Shown here: positions 15,532 through 24,133 of the stretch, in pieces
Layout: every line of letters begins with the position of its first letter
How positions within the stretch are numbered: position 1 is the stretch's first letter
From: Sphingobacterium humi
GTDB taxonomy: Bacteria > Bacteroidota > Bacteroidia > Sphingobacteriales > Sphingobacteriaceae
Assembly: GCF_009768885.1 (NCBI RefSeq)
Contig: NZ_WSQA01000015.1
Coordinates: 62,001 to 126,000 of the forward strand
Reading direction: 5' to 3'
DNA: 64,000 bases
Notes under the pieces: model-generated
The model's database searches: none
The model's input: the letters and a program-made list of their open reading frames with translations, nothing else
What the model was told of the DNA's origin: nothing
Program-made: the position numbers and the translations under genes

Positions 15532-15560
15532 GGGAAGCTGTCTTATCAGACAAACTTCCC
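15532..15560 (-). terminator. Terminator after traD
   Basis: GGGAAGCTGTCT (15532-15543) pairs, with one bulge, with AGACAAACTTCCC (15548-15560), and on the minus strand the stem is followed by TTTGTTTTTG. The stem contains the last codons of traD. It resembles the hairpin at 14928-14961, and the two seem to have a common origin. Confidence 0.6.
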
Positions 15561-16184
15561 AATGTCGAAACCCTCCACATCACTTTTCCGCAGATCGGAA
15601 GAACTGACATCCGCTTTGGTGGAGAGGCTTTGATCCAACAACGTTGCTATCTTCTGCGAAGCCCCTTCCATAGAGCTTTCCAACAGACTGAATAATTCGG
15701 TTCCCTGTATCTGTTGAACGATATCCACCGCTTTTTGTTGTGAGGCGGGCTTCAGTATATCCTGCTTAAGCAATGCCCCCACGGTGGCCAGTTCTTCGTA
15801 GGTAACCCCTGTGGCAAACCCATTATCGCTGTCCGGTAATACCTGTGCTTTCCATTCTTCTTCCTCCTTTTCAAAATCGAAATCAGGTATGCTCCCGAAA
15901 ACGTCATCCAATTCCTCCTGCGGAACCTCCTTCGCAAAAACCATTGTGCGGGTTTCTGTGTCAAAAGTATCCGGTATATCGTCTTGTTCCCGTGTCCGGC
16001 TTTCAGGGGCATCAGTTGGCACGATGTGTCGTGCTATGGGTTTTGGTTTGCCCATGATCTCCGGCAAATCGGGCTTTTCCGCAGGTTGCAAGGTTTTGGG
16101 CTTCACCACTTTTTTTATGACGATTTTGTCCCTGGCCAGCAGCACAATGACAATGAGCAGACAGATGATGATTATAATTTCCAT
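15546..16184 (-). CDS. traD: Conjugal transfer protein TraD
   Basis: A 212-aa protein: an N-terminal membrane anchor (MEIIIIICLLIVIVLLA, residues 1-17) followed by a Lys/Pro-rich stretch, an acidic linker (DVFGSIPDFDFEKEEEEW) and a helical C-terminal part with LATVGALLKQDILKPASQQK. It starts 3 nt before the end of the DUF3408 gene block, in the traA-traD order of Bacteroidetes conjugative transposons. The name follows that order; the function in transfer is not established from sequence. The last 20 codons are duplicated at 14943-15003. Confidence 0.72.
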   Translation of the reverse strand: MEIIIIICLLIVIVLLARDKIVIKKVVKPKTLQPAEKPDLPEIMGKPKPIARHIVPTDAPESRTREQDDIPDTFDTETRTMVFAKEVPQEELDDVFGSIPDFDFEKEEEEWKAQVLPDSDNGFATGVTYEELATVGALLKQDILKPASQQKAVDIVQQIQGTELFSLLESSMEGASQKIATLLDQSLSTKADVSSSDLRKSDVEGFDIGKFV

Positions 16185-16187
16185 AGC

Positions 16188-16451
16188 TTATAAAATGGGT
16201 TTGTTTCTTTTATAAAAATCTTCCACAATATCCTCGCTAAACAACTCAAAGTGGTGTTTGAGTATATTGTCGAGATAAGCATACAACGGTATATCACCAC
16301 CGCCAATAACCTGTACAATACGGGATAACCTTTCGTGGTATTCTTTGCGGACGTAGATAGCTTTTTCACCCCTGCGGCTCATCGAATGCTTTTTTAAAAA
16401 CAGGCTTCCGTAACTGCGTTTTCCCGTCTGCTTTTTATTATTCTTTTCCAT
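16188..16451 (-). CDS. traC: DUF3408 protein, short paralogue (TraC position)
   Basis: An 87-aa basic protein. The second half (YVRKEYHERLSRIVQVIG, then IPLYAYLDNILKHHF) is the DUF3408 domain, a ribbon-helix-helix-like region found in DNA-binding proteins of Bacteroidetes conjugative elements. It is a clear paralogue of the upstream gene at 16460-16879, which shares RLSRIVQVIG and YAYLDN. It lies between that gene and traD with 8- and 3-nt gaps, so it is cotranscribed. Probable role: binding at the transfer region together with ParA-like TraA. Confidence 0.8.
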   Translation of the reverse strand: MEKNNKKQTGKRSYGSLFLKKHSMSRRGEKAIYVRKEYHERLSRIVQVIGGGDIPLYAYLDNILKHHFELFSEDIVEDFYKRNKPIL

Positions 16452-16459
16452 GACTATGA

Positions 16460-16879
16460 TTATATGATCGGTTTATACTTATCATTGAAACTCTTGGTAA
16501 TTTCTTCGCCAAATTCCTGAAAGTGGTATTCCAGCAGGTTATCTAGATAGGCATATATCGTTATCTTATCTTCACCTATTACCTGTACAATGCGAGATAG
16601 TCTTTCGTGAAAATCGGGACGTATGTACACCGATTTTCCGTAACGGGCATTGGTTTCCGCTCTTTTGAAAAATAGCTGCTCATAATGCGCTTCACTGGCT
16701 TTTTTAGAACGGCTCCTCTCCTTGCTCACAGGCTTTTCCTGCTCTTTTTCCGGTTCCTGTTTTTTTGGGGGAGCGGGCGGTATGTTTAAGCCGTCCTTTT
16801 TCACGCCATCGGCGATAATGTTCATTAAAAACTCTTCGTCTATATCCGGTTTGTTGTTCTTCTTATTTTGATTTTCCAT
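16460..16879 (-). CDS. traB: DUF3408 protein (TraB position)
   Basis: A 139-aa protein with a low-complexity N-terminal half (Asn/Lys/Pro/Glu, residues 1-65) and a C-terminal DUF3408 domain (YIRPDFHERLSRIVQVIG, YAYLDNLLEYHFQEFG). The basic linker KERSRSKKASEAHYEQLFFKR suits DNA contact. It is 5 nt downstream of the ParA-like gene and is paralogous to the 87-aa gene that follows. ParA plus a small DNA-binding protein is the usual partition-like pair; a role in element maintenance or transfer initiation is inferred. Confidence 0.82.
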   Translation of the reverse strand: MENQNKKNNKPDIDEEFLMNIIADGVKKDGLNIPPAPPKKQEPEKEQEKPVSKERSRSKKASEAHYEQLFFKRAETNARYGKSVYIRPDFHERLSRIVQVIGEDKITIYAYLDNLLEYHFQEFGEEITKSFNDKYKPII

Positions 16880-16884
16880 AGGGC

Positions 16885-17658
16885 TTACAATTTCACGGTT
16901 CTTAAAAATTCATCCATAAACAAATCCAAACGGCAGGCTTTCATCAAACGCTCATCGGCAGGGAGTAAGGTGGAGCGGAAGACCGTCTTTGCATCGGCCT
17001 CGCCCTCTTTGCGGAAACGCTTGCTATCCGTGATGCGGGTGCGCATCAAGTGAATGCCCAACTTCTTAATCAAGTCCTCATAAACGCCGTACAGCGTGGA
17101 TTTTTCCCTGCCGTCAACCTGATTCCAAAATAGGCTGATGCTTTGGATAGCCGTTGCTCCCCGCTTCCTGACAACATCGTTCAGGACTTGTGTAAAAATC
17201 AGCGTGCTTTCCATCACTACACGGTCTGCGGTAATGGGCGTAAAGATGTGGTGCATCCCTGCCAGCGTTTTCAATATCCCTGCGGAATTGACCGTACCAG
17301 GCAGGTCGAAAAATACCACATCCACCGAAACCGTAGCCGATTGAAGGAATTGCGCTACCTCATCCAGTACGCCGTCTGCCCGGTGTTGCATAACGGGATA
17401 GGCTTTTTTGTTGATGGTCGTAAATTGCTTATGAGCGAGTTTTTTGTACACTTCATTGCTCATAATGCTGCCCATATCCCTTGCCCTCATCTGTATAAGG
17501 CTATGTTGCGGAAAATCGCAGTCGAAAACGGCAACATTATAGCCGAGCCGATAATGAAGCAGACTTGCCACCAGCGTGGTAAAGGTGCTTTTGCCTACGC
17601 CTCCCTTTTGGGAGGAAAAGGCGATAAACAATGGTTGTTTGTTCGTGTTCATGTGCAT
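16885..17658 (-). CDS. traA: ParA/MinD-family ATPase TraA
   Basis: A 257-aa ATPase with the deviant Walker A motif KGGVGKST at residues 18-25, a second motif VAVFDCDFPQHS and a Walker B-like VVFFDLPGTVNSAG. This is the ParA family that moves or positions DNA and protein complexes. It heads the traA-B-C-D block and is followed 5 nt later by the DUF3408 partners. The first codons MHMNTNK contain an alternative start two codons on. No promoter box was assigned; the 700-bp region upstream is shared with mobA on the other strand. Confidence 0.9.
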   Translation of the reverse strand: MHMNTNKQPLFIAFSSQKGGVGKSTFTTLVASLLHYRLGYNVAVFDCDFPQHSLIQMRARDMGSIMSNEVYKKLAHKQFTTINKKAYPVMQHRADGVLDEVAQFLQSATVSVDVVFFDLPGTVNSAGILKTLAGMHHIFTPITADRVVMESTLIFTQVLNDVVRKRGATAIQSISLFWNQVDGREKSTLYGVYEDLIKKLGIHLMRTRITDSKRFRKEGEADAKTVFRSTLLPADERLMKACRLDLFMDEFLRTVKL

Positions 17659-18215
17659 AACTGTTTTTAATTATCTACCTATTTATGTATCGCTATACGC
17701 TTATAGTTGCTTATCCATTTATGCGCACCGGTGCTAAAGCACATCCGCACATTTCTGTTTGCAGGCTTTTGTATGCAGCTGCTTAAAAGCACATATCCAT
17801 ATGCCTGTGATTTTAGCCGTCTGCGGGTGGATGCAACTGTACTTTTTCATTTGCTTGCATGACTGCTGACATCATTTCATACAGGCTTACCCATTCGCTT
17901 ACACCGTTATTTGCCTGATTACTTGCCTGTATATTTCCGTAGCTACGCAGATATGTACATATACGGGCAATCGCAAATGCCTACCCAAAAGAATGCAGAT
18001 ATATACCTGCTTTATTCAACCTGTCTTGTATTGGCGTTCTATGGCAACGTTTGGCATTGCGTCGGACTGCAATGCTTTGGAGAAGCTGCGCTTACTTTGT
18101 AATAGCAAGAATGCAAGATGTGAATGGACAGATCATTACATGGTACAGGCAACAGGAGGAACGGCTCAAAGCCGTTTTTTTCTGCTTTATCCAATCCGAC
18201 CAGTAGGGCGGATAT
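17659..18215. other. Non-coding control region between traA and mob genes
   Basis: About 560 bp without a convincing gene on either strand; plus-strand open frames here have poor codon use and no family features. It is rich in short recurring words such as GCTTA, CACAT and ATTTATG (for example CTATTTATGTATC and CCATTTATGCGC near 17680-17730, and CTTACCCATTCGCTTAC near 17885). The region should contain the divergent promoters for traA and mobA and possibly binding sites for TraA/DUF3408 or the relaxosome. Confidence 0.5.
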
Positions 18216-18280
18216 TCTGTTCACGGGAACAGAGCAAGTTGTGTTTTGAGGCACTCGGAACGCATTCCGTGCCTCAAAAC
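18216..18280. other. Candidate oriT: nested inverted repeats upstream of mobA
   Basis: Two hairpins stand close together: CTGTTC (18217-18222) with GAACAG (18227-18232), and the longer GTTTTGAGGCAC (18243-18254) with its exact complement (18269-18280), which itself contains GGAA/TTCC inside the loop. The outer arms continue imperfectly as CAAGT/ACTTG. Position about 100-170 bp before mobA and the relaxase gene is where oriT lies in related elements. The nick site cannot be read directly. Confidence 0.5.
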
Positions 18281-18383
18281 CACTTGCCCTTGCAGGGAAC
18301 CGGAAAACACCCTCCGAAGTCGGGGTTTTATTGGATATTATCTAAAGATGAGCTCGCTGAAGCTCGGTTAAAATGGATTTGTG

Positions 18384-18827
18384 ATGAATGGACAAGAGAA
18401 AAAGAAACATAACAAAGGCGGGCGCAATCCAAAAGCTAACCCAGCCATACATCGTTATGTTTTTCGTCTTACAGACGAGGAAAATGCCAAATTCCTTTCG
18501 CTTTTTGAAGCATCGGGAGCGGATAACAAAGCACAGTTTGTTACTTCCTTACTCTTTCAGAAGACGATTAAAAGTGTAAAAGTGGATATGGCTGCAATGG
18601 ATTATTACACCCGGCTGACTGCTTTCTTTGGTCAGTTCAGGGCGATTGGTGTCAATTATAATCAGGTTGTAAAAATATTGTACCGCCATTTTTCGGAGAA
18701 GAAAGCCGCCGCCTACCTCTTTAAATTGGAAAAACAGACGGTAGAATTGGCAAAGTTGTGTCGTGATATTATGGAATTAACAAAGGAGTTTGAAGCCAAA
18801 CACCTAGATATAGACAGTGAAAAATGA
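18384..18827 (+). CDS. mobA: Mobilization accessory protein MobA
   Basis: The protein has 147 aa from ATG 18384 (a GTG lies one codon upstream). A basic N-terminus is followed by a ribbon-helix-helix-like region (HRYVFRLTDEENAKFLSLFE, residues about 25-45) and helical segments including FFGQFRAIGVNYNQVVKIL, a hallmark of Bacteroidetes mobilization proteins and MobC-type relaxosome factors. Its last codons overlap the relaxase start (ATGA at 18824). It would bind oriT and help the relaxase open the strand at the nick site. Confidence 0.85.
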   Translation: MNGQEKKKHNKGGRNPKANPAIHRYVFRLTDEENAKFLSLFEASGADNKAQFVTSLLFQKTIKSVKVDMAAMDYYTRLTAFFGQFRAIGVNYNQVVKILYRHFSEKKAAAYLFKLEKQTVELAKLCRDIMELTKEFEAKHLDIDSEK

Positions 18828-20131
18828 TAGCAAAAATTGGTCATGGGGCAAATATGACAGGCGCACTTGCCTACAACCAGCTTAAAGTTGATAACGAGAA
18901 CGGACAGATTTTAGACACCCAAAGGATTATAGAAACACCGGACGGAATCTATACGGTAGCACAGTTGTACCGCTCTTTTGAGCCTTACCTCACAGCCAAT
19001 AAAAGAACGGAAAAACCCGTACTGCATATATCACTCAATCCCGACCCTGCCGATAAGGTAACGGATGAAAATTTCAGGCAGATTGCCAAAGATTATATGG
19101 AACGCATGGGCTATGGGCAGCAGCCGTATATCGTTTTTAAGCACACCGACATTGAACGTACCCATATTCATATTGTATCTACCAACGTTGACCGTTACGG
19201 TGTAAAAATACCTGATACGTTTGAGAAGCTGCGCTCAATGGATGCTTGCAGGGCGTTGGAACAAAAGTACAACCTGATACCCGCCACCGAAAAACAGCGC
19301 ACAGGAAACGAGCAGGTATTCCGTCCGGTGGATTACAGAGCCGGAGAAGTTAAGAGCCAGGTTGCATCGGTGGTGCGACACCTGCCCAAATATTACCAAC
19401 ACCCAAGCCTCGGAGCATATAATGCCTTGCTTTCGCTTTTTAATATTACGGCAGAGGAAGTCAAAGGCGAGTTGCACGGACAGCCAAAGAACGGGCTGGT
19501 ATATTTTGCCCTGAACGAACAGGGAGAAAAAGCCAGCAACCCTTTTAAGGCTTCACGCTTTGGCAAACACGCAGGACTGGAGGAATTGCAAAAGCACTTT
19601 GCACAGGCTAAGGAGCAAATGAAAAAAGACCCCGCAAGAGCCATACTTAAAAATACTATTGAAGCTGCCATGCACACCGCAACCAGTGAAGCCGGTTTTA
19701 AAAAGCAACTCATGGAGCAGGGCATCAATACCGTGGTACGGCGCACTGATGAGGGGCGCATTTACGGGATGACGTTTATAGACCACGAAAGCCGCAGCGT
19801 TTGGAACGGTTCACAGTTAGACAAAAATCTTTCTGCCAATGTATTCAACGATTGGTGGAAAGAGCAGGCTGTTGAGCAACGTCAGGATACTGAAAATACC
19901 AGAATCAAAGCTCCATTGCAACCCACAGGCAAAGGCGATGCGGAAGAAAAAGAAGAAACCCATAAGTTGTTTGATTTCCTGAATGCAGCGCAACCTTCCG
20001 ATGATTTCGGATGGATAGACGGATTGGGCGGTTTGTTGCCCGAAGCACAAGGCGAGGATTACGAGGAACAGGCGTTTGCCAACCGCATGAAGAAAAAGGG
20101 AAAACGCAAAAGTCCGGGAAGACAGCAATAA
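18824..20131 (+). CDS. mobB: Relaxase/mobilization nuclease MobB
   Basis: A 435-aa relaxase of the MobB/MOBP1-like group. The metal-binding histidine triad is visible as H107 plus H114-x-H116 in FKHTDIERTHIHIVS. The N-terminus MIAKIGHGANMTGALAYNQ is the family's usual start, and a Tyr in the N-terminal domain would attack the DNA at oriT and stay covalently bound to the 5' end. The C-terminal third is charged and ends in a basic tail (KKKGKRKSPGRQQ) that may be the secretion signal. It overlaps mobA by 4 nt and is followed by mobC after 31 nt. Confidence 0.92.
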   Translation: MIAKIGHGANMTGALAYNQLKVDNENGQILDTQRIIETPDGIYTVAQLYRSFEPYLTANKRTEKPVLHISLNPDPADKVTDENFRQIAKDYMERMGYGQQPYIVFKHTDIERTHIHIVSTNVDRYGVKIPDTFEKLRSMDACRALEQKYNLIPATEKQRTGNEQVFRPVDYRAGEVKSQVASVVRHLPKYYQHPSLGAYNALLSLFNITAEEVKGELHGQPKNGLVYFALNEQGEKASNPFKASRFGKHAGLEELQKHFAQAKEQMKKDPARAILKNTIEAAMHTATSEAGFKKQLMEQGINTVVRRTDEGRIYGMTFIDHESRSVWNGSQLDKNLSANVFNDWWKEQAVEQRQDTENTRIKAPLQPTGKGDAEEKEETHKLFDFLNAAQPSDDFGWIDGLGGLLPEAQGEDYEEQAFANRMKKKGKRKSPGRQQ

Positions 20132-20162
20132 ACTTTTGTTTCTGTATCAATGAGCCAACCCG

Positions 20163-22256
20163 ATGCCAAATACTGCCACTAAAAGCCGTCCGACACCGCT
20201 TTGGTTAAGCCGTAGTACGCTACTTTTAAATTGGCTGGCATCACTAAAATTTTTAAAGATGCAGGGAGAAGACGATTTAAGAGGCTTAGCCAAGATTATG
20301 GCTTTTATGAGAGCGGTAAGCATCCTTATTGTGTTGATGCACTTCTATTGGTTTTGCTTCGGGTTCTTTGCCGAACGTGGATGGACATTAGAGATTATCG
20401 GTAAGATACTCACCAATTTTAACCGCACCGCAGGGCTTTTTACACACACGCTTTACACCAAAATTTTTGCGCTGGTCTTATTGGCATTAAGCTGTCTGGG
20501 AACTAAGGGCGTAAAGAATGAAAAGATAACCTGGCCTAAAATCTATATTGCTTTAGCCATTGGTTTTGTCCTGTTCTTTCTGAATTTTCCTTTACTAAAG
20601 CTACCGCTCAACACCGCTACATTTCTGTATATCCTAACCACGGGTTTAGGCTATATCGCTTTAATGGTTGCAGGCGTATGGATGAGCAGACTGCTTCGCA
20701 ATAATCTGATGGACGACGTATTCAATAATGAAAACGAAAGCTTCCGGCAGGAAACAAAGTTGTTGGAAAATGAATACTCGGTCAATCTGTCCACAAAGTT
20801 TTATTACAAAGGTAAATGGAATGATGGTTGGATAAATATTGTAAACCCATTCAGGGCAACGATTGTACTTGGAACTCCAGGTTCCGGTAAAAGCTATGCT
20901 ATTGTAAACAATTATATCAAGCAGCAAATTGAGAAAGGTTTCAGTATGTACATCTATGATTTTAAGTTTGATGATCTTTCCACCATTGCCTACAACCATT
21001 TACTGAAGTACATGCATAAATACAAAGTGCAGCCAAAGTTTTATGTCATCAACTTTGATGACCCACGCCGGAGCCATCGGTGCAATCCGCTTAACCCGGC
21101 TTTTATGACAGACATATCCGATGCCTACGAAGCGGCTTACACCATCATGCTAAACCTTAACCGCAGCTGGATACAGAAGCAAGGAGATTTCTTCGTGGAA
21201 AGCCCAATTATATTATTGGCAGCAATAATTTGGTATCTGAAAATCTATGAGGACGGTAAGTATTGCACGTTTCCCCATGCCATAGAATTGCTGAATAAAA
21301 AATACGCAGACGTATTCACGATTTTGACTTCATATCCCGATTTAGAAAATTATTTGTCGCCTTTTATGGATGCCTGGCAAGGCGGCGCACAAGACCAGTT
21401 ACAAGGACAGATTGCATCGGCTAAAATTCCCCTGTCAAGAATGATCAGCCCGCAATTGTATTGGGTAATGACAGGGGATGATTTTTCACTGGACATCAAC
21501 AACCCACAAGAGCCTAAGATACTGTGTGTCGGAAATAACCCCGACCGGCAAAATATTTACTCGGCAGCATTGGGCTTGTATAATTCAAGGATTGTCAAGC
21601 TCATTAATAAAAAAGGACAATTAAAGAGTTCCGTTATAATTGACGAGTTGCCGACGATATATTTTCGGGGACTGGACAACCTTATCGCAACGGCACGTAG
21701 CAATAAGGTTGCTGTTTGCCTGGGGTTTCAGGATTTTTCACAATTAACCCGTGATTATGGCGACAAGGAAAGCAAGGTTATCCAAAATACCGTTGGTAAT
21801 ATTTTCAGTGGTCAGGTAGTTGGCGAGACGGCAAAGAGCCTTTCGGAACGTTTTGGTAAAGTATTGCAGAAACGCCAAAGTATGACGATAAACCGCAACG
21901 ATAAATCTACTTCCATATCTACACAGTTAGACAGCCTTATCCCGGCGTCTAAAATTTCAACCTTAACACAAGGTATGTTCGTTGGTTCTGTTTCCGATAA
22001 CTTTGATGAGCGTATCGAGCAAAAGATATTTCACGCCGAAATTGTGGTTGATAATGAAAAGGTTTCGGCAGAAACCAAAGCGTATCAGAAGATACCGGAA
22101 ATCTTATCCTTTGTTGATCAGAACGGAACAGATAACATGAAGCAGGAGATTGAAGCCAATTACAGGCGGATAAAATCAGACATTCTGCATATTGTCGAGA
22201 GTGAAATGGAACGTATAAAGAACGACCCGGACTTGCAGCATCTGATACAGGAGTAG
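20163..22256 (+). CDS. mobC: Type IV coupling protein MobC (VirD4/TraG-like)
   Basis: A 697-aa inner-membrane ATPase with four hydrophobic helices in the first about 180 residues (for example AVSILIVLMHFYWFCFGFF and IALAIGFVLFFLNFPLL), Walker A GTPGSGKS at 237-244, and Walker B SSVIIDELPTIYF at about residues 489-501. This is the coupling protein that links the relaxase-DNA complex to the mating channel; in Bacteroidetes elements it is called MobC or TraG. It follows the relaxase gene, on the same transcript, and ends at a good intrinsic terminator. Confidence 0.92.
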   Translation: MPNTATKSRPTPLWLSRSTLLLNWLASLKFLKMQGEDDLRGLAKIMAFMRAVSILIVLMHFYWFCFGFFAERGWTLEIIGKILTNFNRTAGLFTHTLYTKIFALVLLALSCLGTKGVKNEKITWPKIYIALAIGFVLFFLNFPLLKLPLNTATFLYILTTGLGYIALMVAGVWMSRLLRNNLMDDVFNNENESFRQETKLLENEYSVNLSTKFYYKGKWNDGWINIVNPFRATIVLGTPGSGKSYAIVNNYIKQQIEKGFSMYIYDFKFDDLSTIAYNHLLKYMHKYKVQPKFYVINFDDPRRSHRCNPLNPAFMTDISDAYEAAYTIMLNLNRSWIQKQGDFFVESPIILLAAIIWYLKIYEDGKYCTFPHAIELLNKKYADVFTILTSYPDLENYLSPFMDAWQGGAQDQLQGQIASAKIPLSRMISPQLYWVMTGDDFSLDINNPQEPKILCVGNNPDRQNIYSAALGLYNSRIVKLINKKGQLKSSVIIDELPTIYFRGLDNLIATARSNKVAVCLGFQDFSQLTRDYGDKESKVIQNTVGNIFSGQVVGETAKSLSERFGKVLQKRQSMTINRNDKSTSISTQLDSLIPASKISTLTQGMFVGSVSDNFDERIEQKIFHAEIVVDNEKVSAETKAYQKIPEILSFVDQNGTDNMKQEIEANYRRIKSDILHIVESEMERIKNDPDLQHLIQE

Positions 22257-22303
22257 CTATCTGTTTTATCTGTAAAGCATTCCCTTAATTGAATATTGTG
22301 TAG

Positions 22304-22327
22304 GGATTACCTGCTTGCAGGTAATCC
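22304..22327 (+). terminator. Intrinsic terminator after mobC
   Basis: GGATTACCTGC (22304-22314) and its exact complement (22317-22327) form an 11-bp inverted repeat with a tight turn, followed by TTTGCTTTTAT. It sits between the convergent mobC and hipA genes, just before the hipA stop, and probably serves mobC. Confidence 0.78.
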
Positions 22328-22334
22328 TTTGCTT

Positions 22335-23621
22335 TTATATTGCTTTTATAAGAGTGGCATCAATTGCCTCAGCCAGCCGTTCTTCTACATTACAGGACTG
22401 TGCGTAATCCATCCATTTGGATACCGTATCCAGCACTTCGGCAATGATGCCTTCTGGATTTCGGATGGAGTTCTGTTTAGCGATGTCCAGCAGATCTTCT
22501 TTTACAAAATCCTTTCTTTTTCCGTTGATGCTCAGGTTGTGTCGGCTTACCCATTCACTGTCCGGGCGGTAGGCATGGCATATATCGTAGGCCGGCGCCA
22601 ACTTCCACCTTCCATCCGCCTCCATCAGGAAAGCAAAATTCTTGGTATGGTCGTCACAGTTGCGGGCAAATACATTGAACACCATCCTTCGATACATCTG
22701 TTCTGCTTCGGCATAGCTTAGTTTCAGCTGCCGCATGGTTTGGAACAATTGTTCGTAGCTGTAGCTGGAGGTTTGGTTGAAATCATAATGCTGTATGGCG
22801 CAGAATGTCTGCACATGCAGCTTTTCATTACCATTGCGCCGGTCAAAGCGCCTGGTCATAAAATGCGCCCGTCCTTCTTCTTCGATCAGGCGGCTTTCCA
22901 TCATCTCAATGCCTGTATCGACTGCCATTTTGTAGTAAGCCATTTCGACACGCCCATATCCATGAGTGGCGCCAAACTGTGTATCGTTTACACCGTCAAA
23001 CTTTATCAGCCAATGCTCGTATCCCTGTTTTTGAAGTGTCTGTCCCGACCTGATCATCCCTGTAGCTTCATTGTAGGCGATGATGGCCTTGGGTCTGGCT
23101 CCGCCTGCTGAGGTACCCATTTTCAGGATGTCCAGCAGAACATCCTGCATGTCGTGATCGGTATGCGCTTCAAACTGTTTCCTGTTGTCCAGCAGCTTCA
23201 TCGTAGTCTCTATCAGATCCGAAAGCTCCAGTGATTTTCCGCTGCTTTTAGTTGTCAGGGTAGATGGCTCAAATTCCAGTGCGCCCATTCCTCTGTTGCC
23301 GATAAAGCACAGCAGCTCAACCGGGTTCATCGAATTTTCCGCACGGCCGTTCCGTGCAAGCCATATATTGATCAGCTCATTACCATATTTGTCGGGGAGC
23401 GCGTCTGCCAGCAATCCGGGCAATCCTTTGAAAGTACCGGATCCTCTCAGCTCCGGGAAAGCATATATACGGTTGCCTAAAGGCATCTTTACAGGGGCTA
23501 CATTGAGGTTGCCCTCGCTAAACTTTTTATCATATTCAAAAAAACCAAGTTCTTGTTTTTCATCCCAGGCAAGAGCACCTATCCGTTTACCCCATAATTT
23601 TACAAAAGCTGTTTTTACCAT
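22335..23621 (-). CDS. hipA: HipA-family serine/threonine kinase toxin
   Basis: A 428-aa protein with the HipA N-terminal domain (about 5-110, including FPELRGSGTFKGLPGLLADALPD) and kinase domain. Visible kinase features are the phosphate loop region GTSAGGARPKA (about 172-182), the catalytic loop NCDDHTKNF (about 317-325) and the metal-binding APAYDI (about 339-344). HipA kinases of E. coli type phosphorylate a tRNA synthetase and halt growth; the target here is unknown. It overlaps hipB by 7 nt, giving tight coupling. As cargo of a conjugative element it would act in plasmid-style addiction or phage defence. Full length and intact. Confidence 0.9.
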   Translation of the reverse strand: MVKTAFVKLWGKRIGALAWDEKQELGFFEYDKKFSEGNLNVAPVKMPLGNRIYAFPELRGSGTFKGLPGLLADALPDKYGNELINIWLARNGRAENSMNPVELLCFIGNRGMGALEFEPSTLTTKSSGKSLELSDLIETTMKLLDNRKQFEAHTDHDMQDVLLDILKMGTSAGGARPKAIIAYNEATGMIRSGQTLQKQGYEHWLIKFDGVNDTQFGATHGYGRVEMAYYKMAVDTGIEMMESRLIEEEGRAHFMTRRFDRRNGNEKLHVQTFCAIQHYDFNQTSSYSYEQLFQTMRQLKLSYAEAEQMYRRMVFNVFARNCDDHTKNFAFLMEADGRWKLAPAYDICHAYRPDSEWVSRHNLSINGKRKDFVKEDLLDIAKQNSIRNPEGIIAEVLDTVSKWMDYAQSCNVEERLAEAIDATLIKAI

Positions 23622-23959
23622 TCTGTATATGCTTTGTCGTTTGGTTTATTGTTTCGTGAAGCCCTTTTGCGTTTTTTCTCGTCTTCTTTTGCCAGCTGTA
23701 ACGGGCTTATAGGTTCTGTAACCGTAAACAGGTTAAGTACATAAAGCGCATCAAGTACCCTCAGCACCTTCAGCAGATTGATAAGTGCCGTGTTTTCGCC
23801 CCGTTCCATCAGGCTTAAGGTAGACCTGCTTACCGCTGCCTGTTCCGCCACTTCGTCTTGGGTGAGATTGCTGTCTATCCGCTTAGCCTTTATAAATTCG
23901 CCTATCGCCCTGATGATGGCTGCATCGCTCAGAGATGAAATGTGTGACAAATCATTCAT
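23615..23959 (-). CDS. hipB: HipB-family HTH antitoxin
   Basis: A 114-aa protein with an XRE-type helix-turn-helix at about residues 22-77: RIDSNLTQDEVAEQAAVSRS then TLSLMERGEN. The C-terminal tail is Lys-rich and likely contacts HipA. It is the first gene of the pair; its stop overlaps hipA. It would neutralise HipA and repress its own promoter through the long palindrome 53 bp upstream (24012-24052). Confidence 0.9.
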   Translation of the reverse strand: MNDLSHISSLSDAAIIRAIGEFIKAKRIDSNLTQDEVAEQAAVSRSTLSLMERGENTALINLLKVLRVLDALYVLNLFTVTEPISPLQLAKEDEKKRKRASRNNKPNDKAYTEW

Positions 23960-24011
23960 AACGTCTGTTTTTGCTTATAATGCGTAAAATATCATTCAAA
24001 TATACAAAAAT

Positions 24012-24052
24012 ATATGTTTATACAAAACAAAGGTTGTTTTGTATAAACATAT
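24012..24052. promoter_or_regulatory. 41-bp palindromic operator upstream of hipB
   Basis: ATATGTTTATACAAAACAA (24012-24030) and its perfect 19-bp complement (24034-24052) are separated by only AGG. It lies upstream of hipB on an AT-rich background and contains two TATAC/GTATA half-sites. This fits a cooperative HipB operator. It also overlaps the space where the hipB promoter must lie. Confidence 0.75.
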
Positions 24053-24103
24053 CATCCAATAAATAGAATAATTAACCTTAATGCGTCATATTTCATTTTA
24101 TAA

Positions 24104-24133
24104 AACCAAAGGGAGGTTCAGCCCCCTTTGGTT
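24104..24133 (-). terminator. Terminator of the helicase gene
   Basis: AACCAAAGGG (24104-24113) pairs with CCCTTTGGTT (24124-24133) around a 10-nt loop; on the minus strand the stem is followed by TTTTATAAAATG. It begins exactly at the stop codon of the giant methylase/helicase gene. Confidence 0.75.

Noticed and set aside
17993..18412. Plus-strand open frame of about 139 codons ahead of mobA
   Set aside because: It runs through the inverted repeats of the presumed oriT, has Cys/Leu/Arg-rich composition unlike neighbouring proteins, no ribosome-binding site and no family features; it overlaps the true mobA start.
22304..22327. Toxin-antitoxin operator in front of hipA
   Set aside because: The repeat lies at the 3' end of hipA, is followed by a T-rich stretch in the mobC direction, and is better explained as the mobC terminator.
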